A stretch of 64,000 bases of DNA from contig JANXBI010000018.1 of NCBI GenBank assembly GCA_025060675.1, positions 124,001-188,000 on the forward strand, given 5' to 3'. Both the position numbers and the translations under genes were made by a program. This document shows, piece by piece, positions 1 to 8,002 of the stretch (the stretch's first letter is position 1; every line of letters begins with the position of its first letter). Below the pieces are notes generated by a model that saw only the letters and a program-made list of their open reading frames with translations, searched no databases and had not been told where the DNA came from. This DNA is from Candidatus Caldatribacterium sp. (lineage in GTDB: Bacteria; Atribacterota; Atribacteria; Atribacterales; Caldatribacteriaceae).

Positions 1-62
1 GGAGAGAAGTTTACCGTCAAACAGGTATATGGCTTGAGAACGAAGTGGAGCTGTGGCGATGA
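1..62 (+). CDS. murB: UDP-N-acetylenolpyruvoylglucosamine reductase MurB, C-terminal end only
   Basis: Only the last 19 or so codons are in the window, read in the frame that ends at the TGA at 60-62. The tail TGIWLENEVELWR matches the usual MurB C-terminus (TGI.LE.EV), part of the region next to the active site. MurB makes UDP-N-acetylmuramic acid in the cytoplasm for peptidoglycan synthesis. The stop codon overlaps the start of the ftsQ reading frame, so the two genes are translationally linked, as is common in division and cell-wall clusters. The call rests on a short stretch and on the neighbouring ftsQ, ftsA and ftsZ. Confidence 0.75.
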   Translation, partial: REVYRQTGIWLENEVELWR

Positions 63-777
63 TGCAAAGGAGTGTGCCTGCTTTCTTTGAAATCTTTTTT
101 TTTACCTCCTTGTAGGTTTTGCATCTTTTGGCGTTTTTACATTCCTCTTTCACGGTCCCCTCTTTCGGGTGACTACTATTGAAGTCACCGGCTGTCAGTC
201 GCTTCGTCCAGAGTATGTTCGCGACATTCTTGGTGTTCAGGAAGGAACGATTACTTTGTTTGCTGTTCGGAGCTGGGAACTCGAACACCGCCTTGAGCGC
301 ATTCCCCAGGTGAAAGAGGCTCGCGTTGAGAAGGTTTTCCCTCACACGCTTCGTATCGTTGTCGTTGAGCGAAAACCAGAGATTCGTGTTGAAGGGAAAG
401 GCGAGCCTTTTTGCCTTGATCGGGATGGGGTTAAGGTGCCGTGTTCGCTTGCTTCTTCGGACGATCTCGTTCGTGTTTTCCTTCGTTCCCAGGAGGGGGG
501 GATACTCTCTGAAGTCCTTGATCTTGTTGCGGTTTGGGAGAAGGAATTCGATTTCCCCCTTGTCGAGGTTGAGGCCTTCAACGAGCGATTGTTTATTTTG
601 AAGCTCCAAAATGGTATAGTTATAAAGTGTGAAGGAGCTTCTAACTTGCGAAAAAAGGCGGTGCTTCTTAAATCGTACCTGAGGGATGTTCGGATAAAAT
701 CTCTGAAGGTGCGTGGATTTGATTTGCGTCCGGGAGAGGATATGGTTATTGCTCCGGGTGAAGGTGAGGGTTTTTGA
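59..777 (+). CDS. ftsQ: Cell division protein FtsQ/DivIB, with an apparent frame break in a T run at 95-103
   Basis: FtsQ is a bitopic membrane protein of the divisome. A POTRA domain (VTTIEVTGCQSL onward) and a beta domain are encoded from about 160 to 777. The frame upstream of GTG 169 is open back to TGA 88-90 and encodes a hydrophobic membrane segment (YLLVGFASFGVFTFLF), but it has no start codon. The other frame has ATG 59 and ATG 62, a GGAG at 47-50, and runs MMQRSVPAFFEIFFF before hitting a stop at 113-115. The two join perfectly if one more T is read in the nine-T run, giving a 239-residue protein of normal FtsQ layout. Either one T is missing from the assembly or the ribosome or polymerase slips here. 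The gene overlaps murB and ftsA. Confidence 0.88.
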
Positions 778-2036
778 GGGGTTGGTCGCAAGTCCAAAGG
801 GGTCCTCTTCTTGTGGGGGCTGTGGACGTTGGGACAAGTAAAATCTGTACCCTTATCGGGAAAAAACATGGTGCGGCAATTGAAATCCTTGGGGTTGGTC
901 TCAGCAGTTCTTCAGGCATTCGGAAAGGCCGAATTGTCGATATTGGAAAAGTTGCGCAGGCTCTTCGAGATTCTTTTTTTGCAGCACTTGAGGTTGCCCA
1001 AGTTCTCCCAAATGTTGTGTACGCCGGTATAGCTGGTGATGGAGTGACCTCGTGCAACCTCGAAGGCGAACTCTTCCTCGGGAGGGGAGGACGGGAGATT
1101 ACTGAAAGGGATGCGGAAAGTGCTATTGAAAGCACGAAAACAAAGGTGGATCTGCGGTCACAGAAGATTCTCCATCTTTTCCCTCAGGAGTTCATCGTTG
1201 ATGAGCAGAAAGGCGTAGCGGATCCAGTGGGCATGGTAGCAACGCAGCTTCGCGTTCGAACGCATCTTGTTCTTGCTCAGGAGAATCATCTCCATAATTT
1301 CGTGAAGAGTTTTCAACAAGCAGGGATTGATATCACAGGAGTTGCTTTTCAGCCGCTTGCTTCTGCATTGGCTGTGCTCTCACCTACTGAAAAGGAAATT
1401 GGTGTTGCCTTGGTGGATATTGGGGGAGGAACAACTGATGTTACGGTATTTTATGGAGGAAGTCCGCGCTTTTCCAAGGTCATTCCAGTGGGGGGTGAAC
1501 ACATTACCCTTGACCTTGCTGTGGGCCTGCGGACGTCTCGAGATGAAGCAGAGCGTGTCAAGGTGAATTACGGGTGTGCTTTCAGCCGACACATTCCCGA
1601 GGACGAAACCGTCGAAGTACGGGATCTGGGGGGGAATGCTCTTCAGACGGTACGTCGAAAGTATGCCTGTGAGATTATAGAGGCGCGGATTCGGGAGATT
1701 TTTGCGCTTCTTGCCCGAGAACTTCGAGCCTCAGGCTGGGGAAAATTCCTCCAGGGAGGTGTTGTACTCACCGGAGGAACAGCTCTTCTTGATGGTATTG
1801 TGGAATTTGCCGCGTCCTTCTTAAAGGTACCCGTGAGACTTGGACATCCTGAGAACACAGGTTATACTGGCATGGTACAAACGATAGCCAATCCTATGTT
1901 TTCTACCGCTTGTGGGCTTTTACAGTTTGCCGTTTTTGAGGCGACCTCGAAAAGACGCCCCGGTTTTCTTGATGGTTTCCACCGAACGAGGTCGTGGTTT
2001 TTGGAACGCCTTAAGGACTACTTTATGATAGAGTGA
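774..2036 (+). CDS. ftsA: Cell division protein FtsA
   Basis: Actin-like ATPase that tethers FtsZ to the membrane. At 420 residues it has the usual length. Phosphate-binding motifs are visible: AVDVGTSK (about 16-23), DIGGGTTDV (215-223) and VLTGGTALLDG (331-341). The SHS2/1C domain lies between the first two. The C-terminus (RSWFLERLKDYFMIE) can form the amphipathic membrane-targeting helix. The start is TTG 774, overlapping the ftsQ stop, with a purine-rich GGTGAGGG just upstream. ftsZ follows after 23 bases, so the pair is surely co-transcribed. Confidence 0.95.
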   Translation: MRGWSQVQRGPLLVGAVDVGTSKICTLIGKKHGAAIEILGVGLSSSSGIRKGRIVDIGKVAQALRDSFFAALEVAQVLPNVVYAGIAGDGVTSCNLEGELFLGRGGREITERDAESAIESTKTKVDLRSQKILHLFPQEFIVDEQKGVADPVGMVATQLRVRTHLVLAQENHLHNFVKSFQQAGIDITGVAFQPLASALAVLSPTEKEIGVALVDIGGGTTDVTVFYGGSPRFSKVIPVGGEHITLDLAVGLRTSRDEAERVKVNYGCAFSRHIPEDETVEVRDLGGNALQTVRRKYACEIIEARIREIFALLARELRASGWGKFLQGGVVLTGGTALLDGIVEFAASFLKVPVRLGHPENTGYTGMVQTIANPMFSTACGLLQFAVFEATSKRRPGFLDGFHRTRSWFLERLKDYFMIE

Positions 2037-2059
2037 GGGGGAACGGGGGTTGAAAGAGT

Positions 2060-3118
2060 ATGGCATCGCGACGCAAGCAGCCGATGAATGGTGAAGTTAA
2101 GATAGAGGTCGTCGGTGTAGGAGGAGGCGGTGGGAACGCGGTTAATCGAATGATTGAGGCGGGACTTCAAGGAGTGACTTTTGTAGCCATCAATACTGAC
2201 CTCCAGGTGCTCCGCCGTTCTCAAGCGGATATTAAACTCCAGATTGGAGCTAAGCTCACCCGAGGGCTTGGGGCTGGTGCAAATCCTGAAATCGGCCGAA
2301 AGGCAGCAGAAGAGGATCGAGACAAAATCTTTGAAGTCCTTGAAGGGGCTGATATGGTTTTCATCACTGCTGGTATGGGTGGAGGAACGGGTACTGGAGG
2401 AGCGCCAGTGGTCGCCCGTATCGCCAAGGAACTCGGCATTCTTACCGTCGCGGTAGTGACCAAACCTTTTTCTTTCGAGGGACCCCGGAGGATGCGCCAG
2501 GCAGAAGAGGGTATTGCGCTTTTGCGTCAACACGTTGATGCCCTCATAGTTGTACCTAATGACCGTCTGCTCAGCGTTGCCAACAGCTCTGTTTCGCTCC
2601 AAGAGGCTTTTCGCATTGTGGATAATGTCCTGCTCCAAGGGGTTCGGGGGATTACGGATCTTATTACCGTTCCAGGGATTATCAATCTCGATTTCGCCGA
2701 TGTGCGGGCGATTCTTGAAAACGCTGGTACCTCTCTCATGGGGGTGGGGCGGGCCTCGGGAGAACACAAGGCGAGGGAGGCTGCACGGATGGCAGTGGAG
2801 AGCCCATTGCTTGATGTTCCCTTCCGCGGCGCAAAAGGCATCCTCTTTAACGTCACCGGTGGTCCAAACCTCACCCTCTGGGAGGTGCGACAAGTGGCCG
2901 AGGTTATTGGGAATGCTGCCTCAGAGCAGACGAATATTATCTTTGGCGCTGTTATTAATGAATCTCTCCGAGATGAGGTCGAAATTACCGTTATTGCCAC
3001 AGGTTTTGATGCCCCCGCTGAGGCGACGAAGGAAGAGGAAATTCTTGATCTTTCTGATACCTTCCCCCTTGGGGATCTTGACGTTCCAGCGTTTCTCCGG
3101 AAAACAAAGGAGAAGTGA
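2060..3118 (+). CDS. ftsZ: Cell division protein FtsZ
   Basis: Tubulin-like GTPase that forms the cytokinetic ring. It has 352 residues. The GTP-binding signature [12 protein letters not shown] lies at about 105-116, the N-terminal [13 protein letters not shown] loop at 19-31, and the T7 loop around [11 protein letters not shown]. The conserved C-terminal peptide that binds FtsA and other partners is present as [10 protein letters not shown] (339-348). The linker between the GTPase core and this peptide is short. Start ATG 2060 follows a G-rich ribosome site (GAACGGGGG). The stop overlaps the start of the radical SAM gene. Confidence 0.98.
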   Translation: MASRRKQPMNGEVKIEVVGVGGGGGNAVNRMIEAGLQGVTFVAINTDLQVLRRSQADIKLQIGAKLTRGLGAGANPEIGRKAAEEDRDKIFEVLEGADMVFITAGMGGGTGTGGAPVVARIAKELGILTVAVVTKPFSFEGPRRMRQAEEGIALLRQHVDALIVVPNDRLLSVANSSVSLQEAFRIVDNVLLQGVRGITDLITVPGIINLDFADVRAILENAGTSLMGVGRASGEHKAREAARMAVESPLLDVPFRGAKGILFNVTGGPNLTLWEVRQVAEVIGNAASEQTNIIFGAVINESLRDEVEITVIATGFDAPAEATKEEEILDLSDTFPLGDLDVPAFLRKTKEK

Positions 3119-4725
3119 ACTTTGTGGTTCGTGAGCGAGGTCTTGCTCTTCCCCGAAGTGGCCAGTATGGTCTTGCATTGTGTTTTCCTGGCCCTTACCG
3201 CTTTGGAATGGCACACCTTGGATTTCAGTCGCTTGTACGTTTGCTTGCCGAAACCCCGGGGTGGTGGGGAGATCGATTTTTTGCTGACACTGGCCTGCGA
3301 TCAGTGGTGCTTCGTCTGCCGCTCCATCACTTCCACATTGTTGCTTTTTCGCTCTCCTTTGAGCTTGATGTCTTTTCATTCTTGGCGATGCTCAGAGAGG
3401 GAGGAATTCCACTATATGCTGCAAAGAGAAAGGAAGAGCACCCTTTTGTCCTTCTCGGCGGTCCAGTTGTCATGCTGAATCCTGAGATTGTTGCTCCTTT
3501 TGCTGATGCCTTGGCTATTGGGGAGGCGGAAGTTATCCTTCCGCAGTTCCTTCAGGTGTGGAGTGTGCTTCGATCTCAAGGAGCCTCCCGAAGGGAAATG
3601 TGGCAGACGCTTGCGCGTCTCCCTGGGGTATACGTTCCTGAGTGTGTCATACCGCGGTACAAGGATGGGGTTCTCCAGGCATTTTCGGCTGAAATCTCCC
3701 TTCCCATACAGCGTAGGTGGGCAGATATCAATACTTTCGAGACACGAACCTTTGTGTACACCCCTTTGTCCTATTTTCGGAGTACGGCGCTTGTTGAGCT
3801 GAACAGAGGGTGTCGATACCGCTGTCGGTTCTGTGCTGGATGTGTCATCTATGCACCGCTTCGTCACAGGTCCTTTGAGCTTGTCCTTCGTATGATTGCG
3901 CATATGCTTTCTTGGAATCCGGAGAAAATCGGTCTTGTGGGTTCTGACGTTTTGGGATATCCTGGGGTTGAGGAAGTTCTCCACTCTATCATCCGTCTTG
4001 GGAAGAAAGTAACCCTTTCATCCCTTGCGGGGAGGGACCTCGCTCGTCGAGAAGAACTTCTTGGGCTTCTCCGACAAGGAGGTCTTGAAACGATAACCCT
4101 TGCTCCAGAGACAGGGGATGAGGCGCTGCGTTGTTTCTTTGGGAAGGGACTCTCAAACGATGAGTGGGTCGACCTTGTCCAAGGATGTCTCAAGATGGGT
4201 TTCTCTAAAGTGAAGCTCTACTTCATGCTTGGGAAACCCGACCGTGCTGCGTTTGAAGCGGATATCGCCTTTCTCCATCGCCTTGTGGAACGTACGCAAT
4301 CCCCAGGTCGTCTCTTTGTCTCCTACAGCTTCCTCATACCGAAGCCTCACACCCCCTTTGAAGATCTTCGGGCTATGTCCTTGGAAGAGTGGAAAAGGGA
4401 GAAGGAAATCTTCGAAAAGGAACTTCGGAGACTGAAAGTTCCCTTTTCGGGGGAAAGTCCTCGTAGTGCATGGGTCGAGCTTATCCTTGCCAGAGGAGAT
4501 CGGCTCCTTGCTTTTTACCTTCCTGAGATTCTTGAGACTGGAAAGTTCCTTTCTCTTCCCGTTTGGCGAAGCGTTCTTGCTCGTCTCTCCCGGGATGCGG
4601 ATGAATGGCCCAGGCTTCCTTGGAGAGAGGGGCAAAAACCTTGGCAGGTGGTCTGTCTTGCGGCTCCCAGGGAGTGTAGCGAAGAACATCGAACGCGTTC
4701 GGAGAACCATTGCTGCTTTTTGTGA
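3115..4725 (+). CDS. B12-binding-domain radical SAM protein (YgiQ/TIGR03960-like)
   Basis: A 536-residue protein with an N-terminal cobalamin-binding-like domain (about 20-150) followed by a radical SAM domain whose cluster cysteines are C233, C237 and C240 ([11 protein letters not shown]3CX2C). It resembles the uncharacterised radical SAM family often found next to a DUF2344 gene and ribonuclease G, but no DUF2344 gene follows here. The reaction is unknown. It is co-transcribed with ftsZ: GTG 3115 overlaps the ftsZ stop and lies only 2 bases after a GGAG, so GTG 3124 is an alternative start with better spacing. Its 3' end overlaps the yggS gene by about 68 bases in another frame. Confidence 0.85.
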   Translation: MNFVVRERGLALPRSGQYGLALCFPGPYRFGMAHLGFQSLVRLLAETPGWWGDRFFADTGLRSVVLRLPLHHFHIVAFSLSFELDVFSFLAMLREGGIPLYAAKRKEEHPFVLLGGPVVMLNPEIVAPFADALAIGEAEVILPQFLQVWSVLRSQGASRREMWQTLARLPGVYVPECVIPRYKDGVLQAFSAEISLPIQRRWADINTFETRTFVYTPLSYFRSTALVELNRGCRYRCRFCAGCVIYAPLRHRSFELVLRMIAHMLSWNPEKIGLVGSDVLGYPGVEEVLHSIIRLGKKVTLSSLAGRDLARREELLGLLRQGGLETITLAPETGDEALRCFFGKGLSNDEWVDLVQGCLKMGFSKVKLYFMLGKPDRAAFEADIAFLHRLVERTQSPGRLFVSYSFLIPKPHTPFEDLRAMSLEEWKREKEIFEKELRRLKVPFSGESPRSAWVELILARGDRLLAFYLPEILETGKFLSLPVWRSVLARLSRDADEWPRLPWREGQKPWQVVCLAAPRECSEEHRTRSENHCCFL

Positions 4726-5368
4726 GAAAGCAGGGAGAAGTCCAGAGGATGTACGCATCGTGGCGGTCACAAAAGATGTATCGCCAGAGCTTATGGAAGA
4801 AGCGCTGGCATGCGGGATACGAGTTTTTGGAGAGAATCGTGTTCAAGAAGCCCTGGCGAAGATGTCCCTTTTTTCGGGGAAGGGTGTTACGTGGCATTTC
4901 ATTGGTCGTATCCAGCGGAACAAGTTAAAGAAAATTGTGGCTCACTTCCACTGTGTGCATTCCCTTGACCGAGAGGATTTTGGAGGTGCAATGGCAACGT
5001 ACCTGCGGAACCTGGGAAAGGAAGCATATCCAGTCCTTGTCCAAGTCAATCTTACGGGAAAGGTAACACAGGGAGGCGTAAGGGAAGAAGAACTTTCAGG
5101 ATTGCTTTGGCAACTCTCCGGTTTTCCGGAAATTCAGGTTGTGGGGCTTATGACTATTGGTCCCCAGGGTGGGAGCGAAGAGGAAATTCGGCGAGTGTTC
5201 CGTCGACTTCGAGAGCTGAAAGATCGGGTGAACGACATGGGAATACCGGGGATTGTGCTGACTGAGCTTTCTATGGGCATGAGCGATGATTACCACTTGG
5301 CGGTTCTTGAAGGGGCAACGATGCTTCGCCTTGGACGAGCGATCTTTGGGGAGAGAAGGATGCCATGA
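4658..5368 (+). CDS. yggS: YggS/PROSC family pyridoxal-phosphate homeostasis protein
   Basis: Single-domain TIM-barrel protein that binds PLP and buffers its level; it has no known enzymatic reaction. With TTG 4658 as start it has 236 residues, the usual family size, with the PLP lysine at K39 in VAVTK. HFIGRIQRNK and the C-terminal ELSMGMSDDYHLAV motif are typical. The frame is open further upstream to 4466, but that part lies inside the radical SAM gene and does not look like YggS; AGGTGG at 4646-4651 supports TTG 4658. Next to proC, as in many bacteria, where the pair is linked to amino-acid metabolism. Confidence 0.9.
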   Translation: MRLPGSVAKNIERVRRTIAAFCEKAGRSPEDVRIVAVTKDVSPELMEEALACGIRVFGENRVQEALAKMSLFSGKGVTWHFIGRIQRNKLKKIVAHFHCVHSLDREDFGGAMATYLRNLGKEAYPVLVQVNLTGKVTQGGVREEELSGLLWQLSGFPEIQVVGLMTIGPQGGSEEEIRRVFRRLRELKDRVNDMGIPGIVLTELSMGMSDDYHLAVLEGATMLRLGRAIFGERRMP

Positions 5369-6162
5369 AGGGGGATATCCTCTTTTTTGGGTGTGGCAAC
5401 ATGGGCAGTGCTCTCGTTCGGGGTCTCGTGCGAGATGGATGGCACAAGAAGTACCGTTTTCTCCTCTTTGACAAAGTTTCGGAGCGAGCACAAAGTCTTG
5501 CAGCTTCATGTGGTGTTACCTGGGTTGAGAATCCCCTCCTTTATCCCCCACGCTTTGTTTTTTTTGCCGTAAAGCCTAAAGATGTACCAGAAGCGGCTGC
5601 CTCTTTAGTGTCCTGGAAAGAAGGAGTTCTTGTTTCAGTAGTTGCTGGAGTATCGGTAGGAGAACTCCGAAGGTATTTTTCTGCGCCGATTGTACGGATC
5701 ATGCCTAATCTCTGTGTAGAGGTTGGTGAAGGGGTTGTTCCGGCGTACTTTTCTCAGGAAGTGCCGGGGGAAGATCGCGAAGAACTCCTCTTTCTCTTCG
5801 CTTCTTTGGGATGGGTGTTCGAAGCAAGCGAAGAAGAGCTCGATCCCCTGACGGCTTTAAGTGGGGGTGGTCCTGGTGTTGTTGCCCGATTCATTGAAGG
5901 GCTTATGGATGGAGGAGTGAAAATTGGTCTCCCTTGGGAGAAAAGTTTACGTCTTGCAGTGCAAACAGTCCTTGGGACTGCCCTCCTTTTGAAAGAACGG
6001 GGAATGCATCCTGGGGTTTTGAAGAATCTCGTTGCTTCTCCAGGGGGAACAACTATTGCTGGGCTCCATGTTCTTGAGAAGATGGGATTTACGGGTATCC
6101 TCATGGAGAGTGTGGAAGCAGCGTATCGGAGGGTTCAAGAGTTTTCTGGGAAAGCGAGGTGA
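5365..6162 (+). CDS. proC: Pyrroline-5-carboxylate reductase
   Basis: Catalyses the last step of proline synthesis, NAD(P)H-dependent reduction of 1-pyrroline-5-carboxylate. It has 265 residues, the standard length. The Rossmann loop FFGCGNMGSAL is at about 7-17. The conserved FFAVKP, VRIMPN and the C-terminal signature around ALSGGGPG and VASPGGTT are all present. ATG 5365 overlaps the yggS stop (ATGA-type overlap). Downstream it overlaps the DivIVA-like gene by four bases, so yggS, proC and the coiled-coil gene form one operon. Confidence 0.96.
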   Translation: MKGDILFFGCGNMGSALVRGLVRDGWHKKYRFLLFDKVSERAQSLAASCGVTWVENPLLYPPRFVFFAVKPKDVPEAAASLVSWKEGVLVSVVAGVSVGELRRYFSAPIVRIMPNLCVEVGEGVVPAYFSQEVPGEDREELLFLFASLGWVFEASEEELDPLTALSGGGPGVVARFIEGLMDGGVKIGLPWEKSLRLAVQTVLGTALLLKERGMHPGVLKNLVASPGGTTIAGLHVLEKMGFTGILMESVEAAYRRVQEFSGKAR

Positions 6163-6656
6163 GAGGTTTGCCGCTGAAACCAGAAGATATTGCTGAAGCA
6201 GAGTTCAGTCGGTCATTCCGGGGGTATAACGAGGAAGAGGTTCGGGAGTTTCTTGAAGAAGTGGCGGCGCAACTTGCTTCGGTTCTTGAGGAGAATAGAG
6301 AACTTCGTCGAAAACTTTTGGAAATGCAAACCCAGTTTGAGGAATGGAAAAAACAGGTGGAGGTCGAAAAAGAACTTGCCCGACGAGAATCGCAAATGAT
6401 TATCAAGGAAGCTCAGCTTAAGGCTCAAAAAATTGTGGACGAAGCGCTGGAAAAACGGCGTGAGATTGAGGCTTCGTATCGGGGTATCTTTGAGAAATAC
6501 CGGCTGTTCCAGATTCGCTTCAAATCTCTTTTGCAAACTTTCATGGAGAGTCTTGAAAAGGAAGATCTTCACGAGGCGGCACCTGAGGAAGGTGGCACTG
6601 AAGTTGTCCGTTTCTCCTTTCAGGACCTTCGTAACGAGGGTAAGATTGGGAAGTGA
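6159..6656 (+). CDS. DivIVA-like coiled-coil protein
   Basis: 165 residues. The N-terminus (LKPEDIAEAEFSRSFRGYNEEEVREFLEEV) is the typical DivIVA/GpsB lipid-binding domain, in which F and R residues contact the membrane. It is followed by a long coiled coil to about residue 110 and a less ordered tail. DivIVA proteins mark curved membrane at septa and poles. Position shortly after ftsZ, yggS and proC is the classical place for divIVA in Gram-positives, where ylmE/yggS and others precede it. Start GTG 6159 overlaps the proC stop; TTG 6168 is a weaker option. Confidence 0.88.
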   Translation: MRGLPLKPEDIAEAEFSRSFRGYNEEEVREFLEEVAAQLASVLEENRELRRKLLEMQTQFEEWKKQVEVEKELARRESQMIIKEAQLKAQKIVDEALEKRREIEASYRGIFEKYRLFQIRFKSLLQTFMESLEKEDLHEAAPEEGGTEVVRFSFQDLRNEGKIGK

Positions 6657-6660
6657 TGCA

Positions 6661-7122
6661 GTGGAGAAAGTCACCTTTTTCCTCTTGTGGTTCTTTGGGG
6701 TTGTCCTTGATCAGACTACTAAATGGTGGGCCGAAGGAGTCTTAAAGGATAGGGTGATTGCCCTCGTTCCAGGAGTCCTACGGTTCCATTTGCGGCAGAA
6801 CTTTGCGAGTGCGTTTGGACTATACTTCCTTACTCGTCCGCAGCACGCTGTGGTCACTCTTGGCGTGACAGTGTTTCTCCTCTTCCTGCTCTTTTCAAAG
6901 AGAGTATCCAGGCCGCCTTTGTTCCTTCTTGGAGGTTCCCTCTACCTTGCTGGAGCTTGGGGGAACCTTGTGGATCGCTTGTGGCGAGGGTACGTTGTCG
7001 ATTTTATCGAGCCCTCTTTTTGGGCGACCTTTAACGTAGCTGATGTGCTCATCGTTACTGGTGCTGCAAGTATGGTGTGGGGTTTCCTTCGTCATGAGGA
7101 GAGAAAAAATTCTCGTCTATGA
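6661..7122 (+). CDS. lspA: Lipoprotein signal peptidase (signal peptidase II)
   Basis: Membrane aspartic protease that removes the signal peptide from prolipoproteins. 153 residues with four hydrophobic segments. Conserved blocks: LDQTTKWW, the QNFASAFG block (family NxGxAFG), and the catalytic aspartates in GNLVDRLWRGYVVDF and FNVADV. GTG 6661 has GGGAAG at 6648-6653. The frame is open far upstream inside the DivIVA-like gene, but that part is not LspA-like. It overlaps the following pseudouridine synthase gene, an lspA-rluD pairing that is widespread. Confidence 0.94.
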   Translation: MEKVTFFLLWFFGVVLDQTTKWWAEGVLKDRVIALVPGVLRFHLRQNFASAFGLYFLTRPQHAVVTLGVTVFLLFLLFSKRVSRPPLFLLGGSLYLAGAWGNLVDRLWRGYVVDFIEPSFWATFNVADVLIVTGAASMVWGFLRHEERKNSRL

Positions 7123-8002
7123 AGGATTTCAGCGAGTCGATACATGGTTACGAGAACATTTCCCTCAGCTTTCTCGTTCTGTCCTTGCCCGGATGGTACG
7201 AGAGGGGCGTGTCCGTCTCAACAAGGTCGTGCTCCGAAAACCCAGCACTCTTGTTCGTCCGGGGGATCTTCTTGAAATCGTTTGGCCTCAGGAGTACGAC
7301 CTCCCTATTCCTCCGGAACCTCTCCCTGTTGATCGCGTATACGAGGACGATCACGTGTTGCTCCTCAACAAAAGGCCGCACATGGCGGTACATCCTGTTT
7401 CCCCCTTCCAAACAGGGACGTTAGTGAATGCCCTCTTGCACCTTCGTATTCCCCTTGCCCGTTATGGTGCCCCTCTGCGCCCAGGAATCGTGCACCGCCT
7501 TGATAAAGAAACCTCAGGTATCATGGTGGTGGCAAAGTCGGATGTTGCCTATCTCGAGCTTATCCGGGCCTTTAAAAACCGTGAGGTTCAAAAGGAATAT
7601 CTTGCGATTGTGGAGGGGGAGGTACAAAAAGCCTCGGTTGTTGCTCTTGCTTTGGGGCGTGACAAGAGAAATCCTTTCCGAATGACAGCTCAAAAGGAGG
7701 GGAAGTCCGCGGTTACTGAAATTCTTCCTCTTGCGGTGCGAGATGGGTTTTCTCTCCTCCTTGTCCGCCCTCGTACTGGTCGGACGCATCAGATACGAGC
7801 CCACCTAAGTCTTTTGGGGACTCCCATTGCTGGAGATGTCCTCTATGGGAGTCAAAGGGGACGAGACATTTTCGCCCGTTGTGCCCTCCACGCTTTTACC
7901 CTTGCCTTCCGACACCCGGTTTTAGGGAAGTGGATGACCTTTGCTGCCTCTCTCCCATCGGATATGCGGAGGTTCATCGCTCATACCTTCTGGAGATCCT
8001 GA
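7094..8002 (+). CDS. rluD: RluA/RluD family 23S rRNA pseudouridine synthase
   Basis: 302 residues. An S4 RNA-binding domain (about 10-70, RVDTWLREHF and RLNKVVLRKP) precedes the pseudouridine synthase domain with catalytic Asp137 in HRLDKETSG. LLVRPRTGRTHQIRAHL and the C-terminal CALHAFTLAFRHP are also family motifs. It isomerises specific uridines in 23S rRNA; the exact sites cannot be told from sequence. ATG 7094 lies inside the end of lspA and no strong ribosome site is visible, suggesting translational coupling. The 3' end overlaps the opposing rqcH gene by 22 bases. Confidence 0.93.
   Translation: MRREKILVYEGFQRVDTWLREHFPQLSRSVLARMVREGRVRLNKVVLRKPSTLVRPGDLLEIVWPQEYDLPIPPEPLPVDRVYEDDHVLLLNKRPHMAVHPVSPFQTGTLVNALLHLRIPLARYGAPLRPGIVHRLDKETSGIMVVAKSDVAYLELIRAFKNREVQKEYLAIVEGEVQKASVVALALGRDKRNPFRMTAQKEGKSAVTEILPLAVRDGFSLLLVRPRTGRTHQIRAHLSLLGTPIAGDVLYGSQRGRDIFARCALHAFTLAFRHPVLGKWMTFAASLPSDMRRFIAHTFWRS

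Noticed and set aside
169..777. ftsQ starting at GTG 169
   Set aside because: It would remove the membrane anchor encoded in frame upstream (91-168). The anchor and ribosome site at 47-64 point to a longer protein broken only by the T run.
2018..2893. Minus-strand reading frame opposite ftsZ
   Set aside because: No ribosome site or family similarity; shadow of ftsZ. The same holds for the 302-codon frame at 20035-20943 opposite the ABC ATPase.
4466..4657. N-terminal extension of YggS in the open frame
   Set aside because: It lies inside the radical SAM gene, is not similar to YggS, and the family length is met with TTG 4658.
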